From NCBI GenBank assembly GCA_964613235.1, contig CAZTGM010000022.1, positions 1 to 27,615 on the forward strand: 27,615 nucleotides of DNA, in the 5' to 3' direction. Below, in pieces: positions 8,511 to 16,391 of the stretch. The notes under the pieces are model-generated. The model had not been told where the DNA came from. It ran no database searches and worked only from the letters and a program-made list of their open reading frames with translations. The stretch is from J005 sp964613235. Lineage in GTDB: Bacteria; Pseudomonadota; Zetaproteobacteria; Mariprofundales; Mariprofundaceae. Position 1 is the stretch's first letter, and each line of letters starts with the position of its first letter. A program made the translations under genes and the position numbers.

Positions 8511-8526
8511 TTTCAAGGAGAACGCT

Positions 8527-9150
8527 ATGAGTCACATTGTTCTGGAAGCCCAGCTTCGCGAAAAAACCGGCAAAGCCGAAACACGTCGTTTGCGCAGGAG
8601 CGGCAAGGTTCCCGCCATTATTTATGGTGGCGGAAAGCAGGATCTGCCGATTGCACTGGATTATTTCGAGATCACCAAACGACTGAATGAAGATACTTTC
8701 CATACATCCATGATCGAGATCAAGGTCAAGGGTTCACGCGGCAAGAATTCCGTGCTGTTGAAATCTGCCCAGTACGATCCGCTCAAGGACACCGTTACCC
8801 ATCTGGACTTTCAGCGTGTGAAGGCTGCGGAAACTGTAACCGTTGAAGTACCGGTGCATGCAGTTAATTATGAAAAATGCCCGGGCGTTGTGGCCGGTGG
8901 CCTGCTTGAAGTTATTCGTCATACACTGGAAGTGGACAGCCGTGCAGACAGTATTCCCGATGCCATTGAAGTGGATTGCAGTACGCTGGAACTGGGCGAT
9001 TCGGTACATATCGATGATATTCAGTTGCCGGAAGGCTGCAGTGTGCAGCATGATGTAAACTTCACTGTAGTTACGATTGCTACGCCGTCTGCCCTTAAGG
9101 GACATGCGGATGAAGTCGAGGAAGAAGCAGAAGCGACTGAAGAAGCATAA
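8527..9150 (+). CDS. rplY: 50S ribosomal protein L25, long CTC/TL5 form
   Basis: L25 binds loop E of 5S rRNA in the large subunit. This is the long CTC-type protein (207 residues): the N-terminal L25 beta-barrel (LEAQLREKTGKAETRRLRRSGKVPAIIYGGG) to about residue 95, then the C-terminal CTC domain (VPVHAVNYEKCPGV... LPEGCSV), and a short acidic tail of Glu and Ala. The start is ATG 8527 with AAGGAG six bases upstream. The reading frame stays open to a GTG at 8479, but that would run through the leader and lacks a ribosome site. It precedes pth by 17 bases, a conserved pair. Confidence 0.96.
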   Translation: MSHIVLEAQLREKTGKAETRRLRRSGKVPAIIYGGGKQDLPIALDYFEITKRLNEDTFHTSMIEIKVKGSRGKNSVLLKSAQYDPLKDTVTHLDFQRVKAAETVTVEVPVHAVNYEKCPGVVAGGLLEVIRHTLEVDSRADSIPDAIEVDCSTLELGDSVHIDDIQLPEGCSVQHDVNFTVVTIATPSALKGHADEVEEEAEATEEA

Positions 9151-9167
9151 GCTGCTGTTCACTGGCG

Positions 9168-9746
9168 ATGAAGCTGCTCGTCGGCCTGGGTAATCCAGGC
9201 AGAAAATACGAGGCAACCCGTCACAATATCGGTTTCCGTTTTCTGGATGCCTTAAACCAACACGAGGCGCTGAGCTTTGCATCAGCGCCTCGTTTTCGTG
9301 CGGAAACGGCCAGCTGGCAATGTGTCGGCGACAAGGTGTTGCTGGTCAAGCCGCAGACATTCATGAATCATAGCGGTGAGGCCGTTGCGCCGCTGGCCCG
9401 CTATTACGGTATTGGCACGTCGGATATTTTCGTGATTTACGATGATCTGGATCTGGCTGCCGGCAAGTTCCGTTTCAAAACAGGCGGTGGCCATGGCGGG
9501 CATAACGGCCTGCGCTCCCTGAACCAGCATTTGCCGGATGCGGCCTATCACCGGCTGAAAATCGGCATTGGCCGCCCACCTGACGGTATGGATGTGACTT
9601 CATGGGTATTGGGCAAAAGTACACAGGCCGAACGGCTGAATGAAGAACGGATCTTTGCGGCCTTGTTGCGCGAATTGCCAGCCATCCTGGGTGGTGATCT
9701 GGCAGGTGCCAGCAATCGCATGCATATCTGTTTGCAGGAGACATAA
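9168..9746 (+). CDS. pth: Peptidyl-tRNA hydrolase
   Basis: Pth cleaves peptidyl-tRNAs that drop off ribosomes, recycling tRNA. It is 192 residues, the usual size. Catalytic and binding residues are visible: N9 and H19 (VGLGNPG... TRHNIGF), the KPQTFMNHSGEAV loop, YDDLDL with the conserved Asp, and GHNGLRS with the conserved Asn. The ribosome site is weak, and translation may be coupled to rplY, whose stop is 17 bases upstream. A 12-bp perfect hairpin followed by T residues lies inside the coding region (9262-9296), in a variable part of the protein. Confidence 0.97.
   Translation: MKLLVGLGNPGRKYEATRHNIGFRFLDALNQHEALSFASAPRFRAETASWQCVGDKVLLVKPQTFMNHSGEAVAPLARYYGIGTSDIFVIYDDLDLAAGKFRFKTGGGHGGHNGLRSLNQHLPDAAYHRLKIGIGRPPDGMDVTSWVLGKSTQAERLNEERIFAALLRELPAILGGDLAGASNRMHICLQET
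9262..9296 (+). repeat. Perfect 12-bp inverted repeat with T-run inside pth (terminator-like)
   Basis: ACGAGGCGCTGA (9262-9273), an 8-base loop, and TCAGCGCCTCGT (9282-9293), followed by three more T. It has the look of an intrinsic terminator but lies about 95-130 bases into pth. It could modulate readthrough from rplY into pth/ychF, or be chance. Confidence 0.55.
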
Positions 9747-9749
9747 ACC

Positions 9750-10844
9750 ATGGCATTAAGTATTGGAATTGTGGGATTGCCGAATGTCGGTAAATCGACA
9801 TTGTTTAATGCACTGAACGGTGGTGGCGCGGAAGCGGCCAATTATCCGTTCTGCACGATCGATCCGAACGTCGGCATCGTGCCGGTACCCGATCCGCGCC
9901 TGGATGCTCTGGCCGAAATCGTCAAACCGCAGGCCGTGCAGCATGCTGTTGTTGAATTTGTCGATATTGCCGGGCTGGTTGCCGGTGCAGCGAAGGGTGA
10001 GGGATTGGGCAACCAGTTTCTGGCTAATATCCGTGAATGTTCGGCCATTGCCCATGTCGTACGTTGTTTCGAGGATGAGAATGTGACGCATGTGTCCGGT
10101 CGTGTCGATCCGTTGAGCGATATCGAGATCATCGATACCGAACTGATGCTCAAGGATATGGAAACCTTGCAGAAGGCCGTGGCGCGAACTGAAAAACAGA
10201 CCAAGACAGGCGACAAGGATGCGCGTGCCTTGCTGGCATTGCAGCAGAAGGTATTACAGTCGCTGGAAGATGGTATCACGATGCGTCGCCAGCAGCTTGC
10301 TGATGACGAACGCGACAGCCTGAAGTCCTTATGCCTGCTGACGGCCAAACCGGTGTTGTATATCGCCAATGTGGATGATGGCTCATTGCCGGATGGCAAC
10401 CAGTGGGTGGAACAGGTGCGTGAATTCGCCCGTCAGGAAGATGCGCGTGTGGCCATTGTTTCCGCGCAGATCGAATCCGAACTGGTGGAAATGGATGAGG
10501 AGTCACGCGCCGAATTTCTGGCAGACTTGGGCCTGAGCGAGCCGGGTTTGAATACGGTAATTCGCGAAGCCTACAGCCTGCTGAATCTGATGACCTATTT
10601 CACGGCAGGCGTGAAGGAAGTACGTGCCTGGACGATTCATCGTGGTGATACGGCGCCAAAAGCTGCGGCAGTGATTCATAATGATTTTGAAAAAGGCTTT
10701 ATTCGCGCGGAAACGATTTCCTATGAGGACTTCATTGCCTTTGGCGGTGAGGCCAGGGCCAAGGAAGCCGGCAAGATGCGCCTTGAAGGCAAGGACTACA
10801 TCGTGCAGGACGGTGATGTCATGCACTTCCGCTTTAATGTCTAG
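9750..10844 (+). CDS. ychF: Ribosome-binding ATPase YchF (Obg family)
   Basis: YchF/OLA1 proteins are P-loop NTPases that prefer ATP and bind ribosomes; they affect stress responses. It is 364 residues (family usually 363-365). The G1 motif GLPNVGKSTLFNAL is near residue 7, switch region NYPFCTIDPNVG near 31, G3 DIAGLVAGAAKGEGLGNQFL near 71, a coiled-coil insert near 125-190, the G4 position as NVDD in place of NKxD (the YchF variant tied to ATP use), and a C-terminal TGS domain ending in FRFNV. CAGGAG lies before the ATG. It is three bases after pth, completing the rplY-pth-ychF set. Confidence 0.98.
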   Translation: MALSIGIVGLPNVGKSTLFNALNGGGAEAANYPFCTIDPNVGIVPVPDPRLDALAEIVKPQAVQHAVVEFVDIAGLVAGAAKGEGLGNQFLANIRECSAIAHVVRCFEDENVTHVSGRVDPLSDIEIIDTELMLKDMETLQKAVARTEKQTKTGDKDARALLALQQKVLQSLEDGITMRRQQLADDERDSLKSLCLLTAKPVLYIANVDDGSLPDGNQWVEQVREFARQEDARVAIVSAQIESELVEMDEESRAEFLADLGLSEPGLNTVIREAYSLLNLMTYFTAGVKEVRAWTIHRGDTAPKAAAVIHNDFEKGFIRAETISYEDFIAFGGEARAKEAGKMRLEGKDYIVQDGDVMHFRFNV

Positions 10845-10970
10845 TTGACTTTTTATAACATCAGGAAGAGATGAGAGGGCTCTCGATATGGATCAATACA
10901 TACGAAAGCCATTGGTTTTATACACGGTTGAGGCATGCATCTCATCACGAGAAGTGCCGGGAAGCAGCAT

Positions 10971-10993
10971 GCTTTCCGGAAAGCGTCTATACT
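10971..10993 (+). promoter_or_regulatory. 14-bp perfect palindrome next to a -10-like TATACT
   Basis: GCTTTCCGGAAAGC (10971-10984) is a perfect palindrome, and TATACT (10988-10993) begins three bases after it. The -35 region (10965-10970, CAGCAT) is poor, so this could be an activator or repressor site. It lies 34 bases upstream of the start of the orphan membrane protein gene, in the 182-base spacer after ychF. The spacer also holds GAGAG-GG-CTCTC at 10873-10884. Confidence 0.35.
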
Positions 10994-11026
10994 GCTAGTT
11001 TAAGAGCGGGCGTTTTGGAGGTGGTT

Positions 11027-11485
11027 ATGCGTGCGCAGCGAACATTGAAAAGACCGTTAACGGTCTTTTCCTTTATTCTTTCCCTCATTGTTCTTACGGC
11101 AACCATTTATATCGGTGGAGGCAGTATAAGTCTGGCTGTTGGCATGGGCATTATGTTTACTCTGCCGATCACGATGTTGACTGCTGTGGCTGAAGGTCTG
11201 CTCCGGAGCAAGGAAAAGAGCGATGATCTCAAGGCAGCCGGATTCGTTGCTATGGGCGATTTGTTTTTCAATCCGGTTAACCGGGATGTTCTGATCCTTG
11301 CCGACTCAGGTGACAGGCTGGATTTTCATATGGATGTCGTCTCTGCCTGGAGGCACAAACAGTCGGAAAAGGGGCATTTTATTGAATTTGAACTCAATGA
11401 TGATTATCGTACCTATACTATCGATGCGATGATTGATAGCGAGGCGGATGTCAGGCAGTTCAGGAAGCTTGTCGATCAGGATTAA
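11027..11485 (+). CDS. Uncharacterised two-helix inner-membrane protein
   Basis: I do not recognise this 152-residue protein. It has a basic N-terminus (MRAQRTLKRP), two hydrophobic helices at about residues 12-32 and 36-56, and then a soluble domain of about 95 residues, mixed alpha/beta, reading DLFFNPVNRDVLILADSGD and ending in an acidic segment. The two-helix hairpin plus small C-terminal domain would place the domain in the cytoplasm by the positive-inside rule. The start is set by GGAGG five bases before ATG 11027; the frame is open to ATG 10871, but that extension has no helix, crosses the palindrome and looks non-coding. The gene stands alone between ychF and the convergent trxB. Confidence 0.72.
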   Translation: MRAQRTLKRPLTVFSFILSLIVLTATIYIGGGSISLAVGMGIMFTLPITMLTAVAEGLLRSKEKSDDLKAAGFVAMGDLFFNPVNRDVLILADSGDRLDFHMDVVSAWRHKQSEKGHFIEFELNDDYRTYTIDAMIDSEADVRQFRKLVDQD

Positions 11486-11493
11486 AAATAAAA

Positions 11494-11515
11494 CTGACCT
11501 GCATTTGCAGGTCAG
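11494..11515 (-). terminator. Intrinsic terminator of the antiporter-gluQ-cysM-trxB unit
   Basis: CTGACCTGCA (11494-11503) and TGCAGGTCAG (11506-11515) form a near-continuous hairpin. On the - strand it is followed by TTTTATTTTT, so it ends transcription coming from trxB. On the + strand there is no T-run. Confidence 0.88.
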
Positions 11516-11525
11516 ATGCTGGATG

Positions 11526-12461
11526 TTACTCCTGTGTGGATAGCCAGCGTTCGGCATCCAGTGCCGCTTTGCAACCCTCGCCAGCGCTGGTGACAGCTTG
11601 GCGGTAAATCGGATCGGCCACATCGCCGGCGGCAAATACGCCTGCAACAGAGGTCTGCGTGGACTTGCCGTTGGTGATCAGGTAACCGGCATCGTCCTTT
11701 TCCAGCTGATCTCCCACAAAATCGGTGTTGGGTTTGTGACCGATGGCGATGAATACGCCGTGCACCGGTATTTCTTCTACGGTGTCATCGACGGTGGATT
11801 TCAGGCGGATGCCGGTGACGCCAGAATCATCGCCCAGGATTTCGTCGACGACGCGGTTCCAGGCAACTTTGATATTATCGGTTGCAAGCAGATGCTCTTG
11901 CATAATTTTTTCCGCCCGCAGGGCATCGCGACGATGTACCAGAGTTACTTTGCTGCAGAGGTTGGACAGATAGATGGCTTCTTCCACGGCTGTATCGCCA
12001 CCACCGACTACGACGACTTCCTTGCCGCGATAGAAGAACCCATCACAGGTGGCGCAGGCGGAGACACCGCGACCGGAAAAGGCTTCCTCGCTGGGCAGGC
12101 CCAGGTATTTGGCCGAGGCACCAGTGGCAATGATCAGTGCATCACAGGTGTATTCACCTTCATCACCCTTCAGAAGAAACGGCCGGCGTCCCAGATCAGC
12201 CTCATTGATATGATCCCAGATGATTTCCGTGCCGAAGCGTTCGGCCTGAGCCTTGAAATCCTCCATCATTTCCGGGCCCTGCACGCCATCCTTATAGCCT
12301 GGATAATTGTCCACATCGGTTGTCGTCGTCAGCTGGCCACCTGGTTGCAGGCCTTGAATGATAACCGGTGACAAACCGGCGCGCGCGGCATAAATGGCAG
12401 CGGTATAGCCGGCCGGTCCGGAACCGAGAATGATAAGATGATGATGTTGAATGCTGGACAT
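11526..12461 (-). CDS. trxB: Thioredoxin reductase (NADPH)
   Basis: This low-molecular-weight flavoenzyme passes electrons from NADPH to thioredoxin. It is 311 residues, as usual. The FAD dinucleotide fold GSGPAGYTAAIYAARAG is near residue 13, the redox-active CATC has Cys136 and Cys139, the NADPH fold GGGDTAVEEAIYL is near 173, with HRRD downstream, and the C-terminal FAD contact is GVFAAGDVAD near 283. The ATG is preceded by GGGAGG. It lies 58 bases after the cysM-like gene on the same strand, suggesting a link of thiol reduction with cysteine supply. It is the last gene before the terminator. Confidence 0.97.
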   Translation of the reverse strand: MSSIQHHHLIILGSGPAGYTAAIYAARAGLSPVIIQGLQPGGQLTTTTDVDNYPGYKDGVQGPEMMEDFKAQAERFGTEIIWDHINEADLGRRPFLLKGDEGEYTCDALIIATGASAKYLGLPSEEAFSGRGVSACATCDGFFYRGKEVVVVGGGDTAVEEAIYLSNLCSKVTLVHRRDALRAEKIMQEHLLATDNIKVAWNRVVDEILGDDSGVTGIRLKSTVDDTVEEIPVHGVFIAIGHKPNTDFVGDQLEKDDAGYLITNGKSTQTSVAGVFAAGDVADPIYRQAVTSAGEGCKAALDAERWLSTQE

Positions 12462-12519
12462 GCAAGCCTCCCGAAAAATGAATGCGAATGATAGCGATCA
12501 GTGTCGGTGCTGAGAACCG

Positions 12520-13461
12520 TCAGATGCCTTCGGCATAGTGCACCCGCGAGCTGTCGGCAAAGACGGGTGTGGTCAGGTATTTTTCGCCACCATCCGGAAA
12601 AATCATGACGATTTCGCCGGGTTTTCCGGCTGTCGCCAGCTCTTCAGCCAGTTGTAGGCCGGCGGCCATGGCGCAGCCACAGGACTGGCCACAAAGAATG
12701 CCTTCCTGTGCGGCAAGGCGCTGGGTCATTTCATACGCCTCGTCGGTGCTGATGCCCATTTTACGATCATGGACCGAAGCATCGTAAATACCGGGTACAA
12801 TGCTGGATTCGATATGTTTCAGGCCCTCAATGCCGTGAAACGGGGAATCCGGTTCGGCTGCGATGATCTGGATGGATGGGTTGGTGCGTTTCAGGAAACG
12901 CCCGGTACCGACCAGCGTGCCGGACGTACCCAGTGAGGCGATGAAATGGGTGACTGTGCCATCGGTATCCTGCCAGATCTCCGGGCCGGTAGATTCTTCA
13001 TGGGCGCGTGGATTGGCCGGGTTGTTGTATTGATCCGGCTTGAAATAAATGGAAGGGTTTTCCTTATAGATCTCGCGTGCCTTGATGATGGCACCGTCGG
13101 AACCTTCCAGAGGATCGGAAAAAATCAGTTCGGCGCCGAAGGCCCGACAGATGCGTTTGCGCTCATCGGAGACATTACCCGGCATAACCAGGCGTACGCG
13201 GATGCCCATCGTGGCACCGATCATGGCCAGTGCGATACCGGTATTGCCGCTGGTGGAGTCGAGAATAATTTTGTGCTCATCGAGCAGACCTCGTTCGATA
13301 CCGTCGCGGATCATCCACAGGGCAGGGCGATCCTTGACCGACCCCCCGGGATTAAAACGTTCCAGTTTGGCATACAGGCAAATATTATCGGGCAGGTGCG
13401 CGGTCATGCGTTGCAGCTTTACCAGCGGCGTATGGCCAATCAGGTCGAGAATGGTATTCAA
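12520..13461 (-). CDS. cysM: Cysteine synthase, CysM-like (PLP beta-family)
   Basis: It makes cysteine from an activated serine (O-acetyl- or O-phosphoserine) and sulfide or thiosulfate. It has 313 residues. The PLP lysine is K43 in NPGGSVKDRPAL, which is CysM/CBS-like rather than CysK-like (SVKxRIG). The substrate loop TSGNTG is at 70-75, the phosphate loop GTSGTLVGTGR near 178-188, and the C-terminal motif reads GQSCG (258-262) where GxSSG is usual. The start is TTG at 13461; the ATG at 13473 is in another frame and stops at once. AAGGA lies about ten bases upstream, rather far, so CTG 13467 is an alternative. O-acetyl- versus O-phosphoserine use cannot be decided. Gap to gluQ is 48 bases. 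Confidence 0.85.
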   Translation of the reverse strand: MNTILDLIGHTPLVKLQRMTAHLPDNICLYAKLERFNPGGSVKDRPALWMIRDGIERGLLDEHKIILDSTSGNTGIALAMIGATMGIRVRLVMPGNVSDERKRICRAFGAELIFSDPLEGSDGAIIKAREIYKENPSIYFKPDQYNNPANPRAHEESTGPEIWQDTDGTVTHFIASLGTSGTLVGTGRFLKRTNPSIQIIAAEPDSPFHGIEGLKHIESSIVPGIYDASVHDRKMGISTDEAYEMTQRLAAQEGILCGQSCGCAMAAGLQLAEELATAGKPGEIVMIFPDGGEKYLTTPVFADSSRVHYAEGI

Positions 13462-13509
13462 ATGCAGATCATCCTTGCGTATTCGAAATTTGGCTGAACC
13501 CTGTTGAAT

Positions 13510-14418
13510 TCATCGCGTTTTGCCAAGTGTTTGCACAGCTTCCTCCAGGGTGTTGAAGGGCCAGAGGCCATGGCATTGTTCCAGCAGGAAGCAGCGTAGC
13601 CGCCCGGCAGGGATGCCTGCGGCTCGCAGGGCTCGTAGTTCCGCCGACTGATGACGCTTGGCCAGTCGTTTGCCCTGTGAGTCATGCAGCAGCGGGTGAT
13701 GGTGATAGCGCGGTGAGGGCAGGTCGAGCAGGTATTGCAAAATCCGGTGAATCGCCGTGCTGGGTTGCAGGTCCTGTCCGCGAATAACATCGGTGATGCC
13801 TTCCCTGGCATCATCGATGACAACCGCCAGGTGATAAGAAACGCCGATATCCTTACGGCCGATGACCAGATCATGCGTCAGCCTGGCCGGATGATGGCGG
13901 CCATGCTGATCCGTCCAGCAGAGCGATGCCGGTGTTTCCCGGCGCACGCGTTCGATATTCAGGCGCCAGGCATAGGGTAATGACTGTATGCGCCGGGATA
14001 CTTCGTGGCTTGACAATCTGCGACAGGTACCGGGATACCAAGGCATGGCCGGATCGTGCTGATGGGGTGCGGATGCACTGCGCGCAATTTCTTCCTCAAT
14101 CTCCCTGCGCGTGCAGAAACAGGGATAGATCAGTTCCCGCTCATATAATTGTGCAACAGCCTGACGGTAATATTCGCCGTGCCGGCTCTGCCAGGAAATA
14201 TTGCCTTGCCAGCCGATTCCCAGCCATTGCAGATCTTCGATAATACCCTGCACATACTGCGTTCGGCAGCGAGTATGATCGATATCCTCGATGCGCAGGT
14301 GCAGTTCGGCACCGTGCGCATCGGCCCATTGTTGGCAACATAGCGCTGAAAAAGCGTTGCCGACATGCAGATTGCCTGTCGGACTTGGTGCAAAGCGGGT
14401 ACGCAGAGGTCGCTTCAT
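13510..14418 (-). CDS. gluQ: Glutamyl-Q tRNA(Asp) synthetase
   Basis: GluQ is a GluRS paralogue lacking the anticodon domain; it attaches glutamate to queuosine in the anticodon of tRNA-Asp. It has 302 residues, as expected. The class I signature is RFAPSPTGNLHVGNA (HIGH-like), zinc ligands are suggested by CFCTRREIEE and YPGTCR, and the KMSKS-like loop is GKRLAKR near residue 245. The short length and missing C-terminal domain separate it from GltX. ATG 14418-14416 overlaps the antiporter stop as ATGA, so translation is probably coupled. It implies that the organism makes queuosine. Confidence 0.94.
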   Translation of the reverse strand: MKRPLRTRFAPSPTGNLHVGNAFSALCCQQWADAHGAELHLRIEDIDHTRCRTQYVQGIIEDLQWLGIGWQGNISWQSRHGEYYRQAVAQLYERELIYPCFCTRREIEEEIARSASAPHQHDPAMPWYPGTCRRLSSHEVSRRIQSLPYAWRLNIERVRRETPASLCWTDQHGRHHPARLTHDLVIGRKDIGVSYHLAVVIDDAREGITDVIRGQDLQPSTAIHRILQYLLDLPSPRYHHHPLLHDSQGKRLAKRHQSAELRALRAAGIPAGRLRCFLLEQCHGLWPFNTLEEAVQTLGKTR

Positions 14419-16283
14419 CCCCTGGGCGGAGGTGTGTAATCCCTGGGAGCCGGCGGTGGCAGCAGAAAACGCTGACCCGGTTCCAGGCGATCCGGCCGGG
14501 TCAATACCTTGATTTCATCGCCAGCCTGCAATACGAAGTCGTCATGCGGCACATGCGTCTGATCATGACGGATAATGGCAATCGGCTGCACACCATGGGC
14601 AATGCGCGTGTCGGCCAGTCGGCAGCCGACCAGTGGCGATTCGCGCTCAATAATGCGGGATTCATAAACCAGTCGGCGACGGTAGGCCTGATCGTTCCAG
14701 TAGGTATAGGTATAGGGCTTGGCGAACAGGCGTTTGGCCTGCAACTGGTGCATAAGCTGCGCATGTTTTACTTCATCACCTTCCTGTAAGGCCACGTAAA
14801 TATGGGAAATATGGAACTGTTCACTGGCCAGGCGTGCGATGTGCAGATTATGATCCGAGGAGCCGGTCATGACCAGAATGGAACCGATTTCCTCTGCATG
14901 AATGATCTCCAGATACACCGGATCCAGCGCATTGCCGCGCAGGGCCTCATAGCCGGAACGTTGCAGGTTGCTGATCACTTCACCATTCAGGTCCAGAAAG
15001 CGTACTTCACGATCTTCACCCAGCGCGCGGCCGATTTCCGAGCCCATCTGCCCGCCGCCGACGATCAGCAGCGATCGTTCGTCGGGGCCGGTGATATTCA
15101 GTGCCAGTTTTAAGGGACCAGCGATCAGGCTGTAAACGAGAATGGAGGCAATGATAATAATGTAGACCAGTGCCAGCAGCATTTCGCTGTTGGCATGGCC
15201 CTGATCCTGCAGCACGATGGCAAACAGGGAGGTGATGGCTGCCGCGACCACTCCGCGCGGCGCCATGCCGCCAATGAAATACATTTCATTGCGTTTCACC
15301 TTGCTGCCCATGCAGGAAAAAATAGCTGTCAGAGGACGGGCTCCCATCATCAGGATCAGGAAGATAATAATGCCTTCCCATAAATAGCCGCGGACAACTG
15401 CCAGATTCAAATTGGCGGCCAGCAATACGAATAGAACCGAAATCAGTAGCATCGACAGGCTGCCTTTAAAATGACGTAGACGCTGAATATCCGGCAAATC
15501 GAGTTTCTGCAGGCGTGCACCGGCAACAAGCATGGCCAGTAGGCCGGCCTGGTTACTGATATGATCGGCCAGCAGGAACAGTCCCCAGGACCAGGCCAGG
15601 GTCAGAATGGAGCGGCTTTCAATATCCCTGACCCAGTCGGTTTTGAGGATAAAGCCAAGCATGTGCGCGCCGGCCAGGCCGACACCTACGCCGATCAGGG
15701 CTTTGAACAGCAGTGTTTGGGCAATCATCCATGGTGGCATGTCATTGGCGGAGAGCACAAATTGCAACATGACAATGGCCAGAATGGCGCCGAACACATC
15801 GATGAGCATGGCTTCGCCGGTGAGAATGTGGCTGACCGTACGTCCCAGTCGCATTTGCCGTACAATCGGCAGAATTACGGTCGGTCCGCCAACGGAAACC
15901 AGTGCACCGAATAGCATGGCCATGCCAAGGTCCATGCCGGCCAGGTAATAGGCGGCACCGCCAGCAAACAGCATGGTGAACATCGGTCCGAAAATCACCA
16001 GCCTGCCGACAACCCAGCCGTTTTCCTTCAGCGCCTTCAGGTTCAGGTTCAGGCCGCCCTCGAACAGGATGATGGCTAGTCCTAGTTCAACCAATGTATG
16101 CAGGGCAGGCTGGATGCTTTCCACATGCAGCCAGTGGATGCCGAAAGGCCCCAGCGACATGCCTGCTACCAGCCATAGCAGAATGGGTGGGAACTTCAGT
16201 CTGGCTGCCAGTACCTGTGCACTGATGGCAACCAGCACGGCAATAACAAAGGCTGAGGTCGGATTGGCAAGATCTTCAAACAT
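14415..16283 (-). CDS. CPA-type cation/proton antiporter with TrkA domains
   Basis: The protein has a membrane part of about 12-13 helices (residues 10-385) of the Na+(K+)/H+ exchanger fold, with LVELGLAIILFEGGLNL early, then a cytoplasmic TrkA-N nucleotide-binding domain (SLLIVGGGQMGSEIGRALG near 405) and a TrkA-C domain (SPLVGCRLADT... LQAGDEIKVLTRP). This layout suits gated K+/H+ or Na+/H+ exchange for pH or ion balance. The ion is not fixed by sequence. The frame is open to a TTG at 16319, but ATG 16283 leaves the transport core intact and avoids a divergent promoter; neither has a good ribosome site. It is first in a unit with gluQ (4-base overlap), cysM-like and trxB. Confidence 0.9.
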   Translation of the reverse strand: MFEDLANPTSAFVIAVLVAISAQVLAARLKFPPILLWLVAGMSLGPFGIHWLHVESIQPALHTLVELGLAIILFEGGLNLNLKALKENGWVVGRLVIFGPMFTMLFAGGAAYYLAGMDLGMAMLFGALVSVGGPTVILPIVRQMRLGRTVSHILTGEAMLIDVFGAILAIVMLQFVLSANDMPPWMIAQTLLFKALIGVGVGLAGAHMLGFILKTDWVRDIESRSILTLAWSWGLFLLADHISNQAGLLAMLVAGARLQKLDLPDIQRLRHFKGSLSMLLISVLFVLLAANLNLAVVRGYLWEGIIIFLILMMGARPLTAIFSCMGSKVKRNEMYFIGGMAPRGVVAAAITSLFAIVLQDQGHANSEMLLALVYIIIIASILVYSLIAGPLKLALNITGPDERSLLIVGGGQMGSEIGRALGEDREVRFLDLNGEVISNLQRSGYEALRGNALDPVYLEIIHAEEIGSILVMTGSSDHNLHIARLASEQFHISHIYVALQEGDEVKHAQLMHQLQAKRLFAKPYTYTYWNDQAYRRRLVYESRIIERESPLVGCRLADTRIAHGVQPIAIIRHDQTHVPHDDFVLQAGDEIKVLTRPDRLEPGQRFLLPPPAPRDYTPPPRG

Positions 16284-16299
16284 CAGGCGCAAGCTGCCT

Positions 16300-16328
16300 T
16301 TGAAGTATGGGCGCAGCAAGAATATTTC
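16300..16328 (+). promoter_or_regulatory. Probable sigma70 promoter for the yajR-like gene
   Basis: TTGAAG (16300-16305), a 17-base spacer and TATTTC (16323-16328). It gives a start near 16335 and a leader of about 57 bases before TTG 16392. It lies just upstream of the antiporter's likely ATG on the other strand. Confidence 0.45.
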
Positions 16329-16391
16329 GAGGCATGAATCCTCAGCCTTGCAGTGCTATCATGCGCCACCTTTTGCCAAGGAGGCGGTATT

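Noticed and set aside
8479..8526. Earlier GTG start for rplY
   Set aside because: It falls in the structured leader and has no ribosome site; ATG 8527 gives the normal L25 N-terminus.
10871..11026. N-terminal extension of the orphan membrane protein from ATG 10871
   Set aside because: The strong GGAGG at 11017-11021 fits ATG 11027; the extension covers the palindrome and -10 box and reads as non-coding.
11598..12371. Open frame of 257 codons antisense to trxB
   Set aside because: The trxB reading has FAD, CATC and NADPH motifs; the antisense translation has no recognisable domain.
13458..13874. A - strand frame overlapping the 3' half of gluQ and reaching the cysM start, suggesting a frameshift
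   Set aside because: gluQ continues intact to a normal length with the KMSKS-like loop, so no frameshift is needed.
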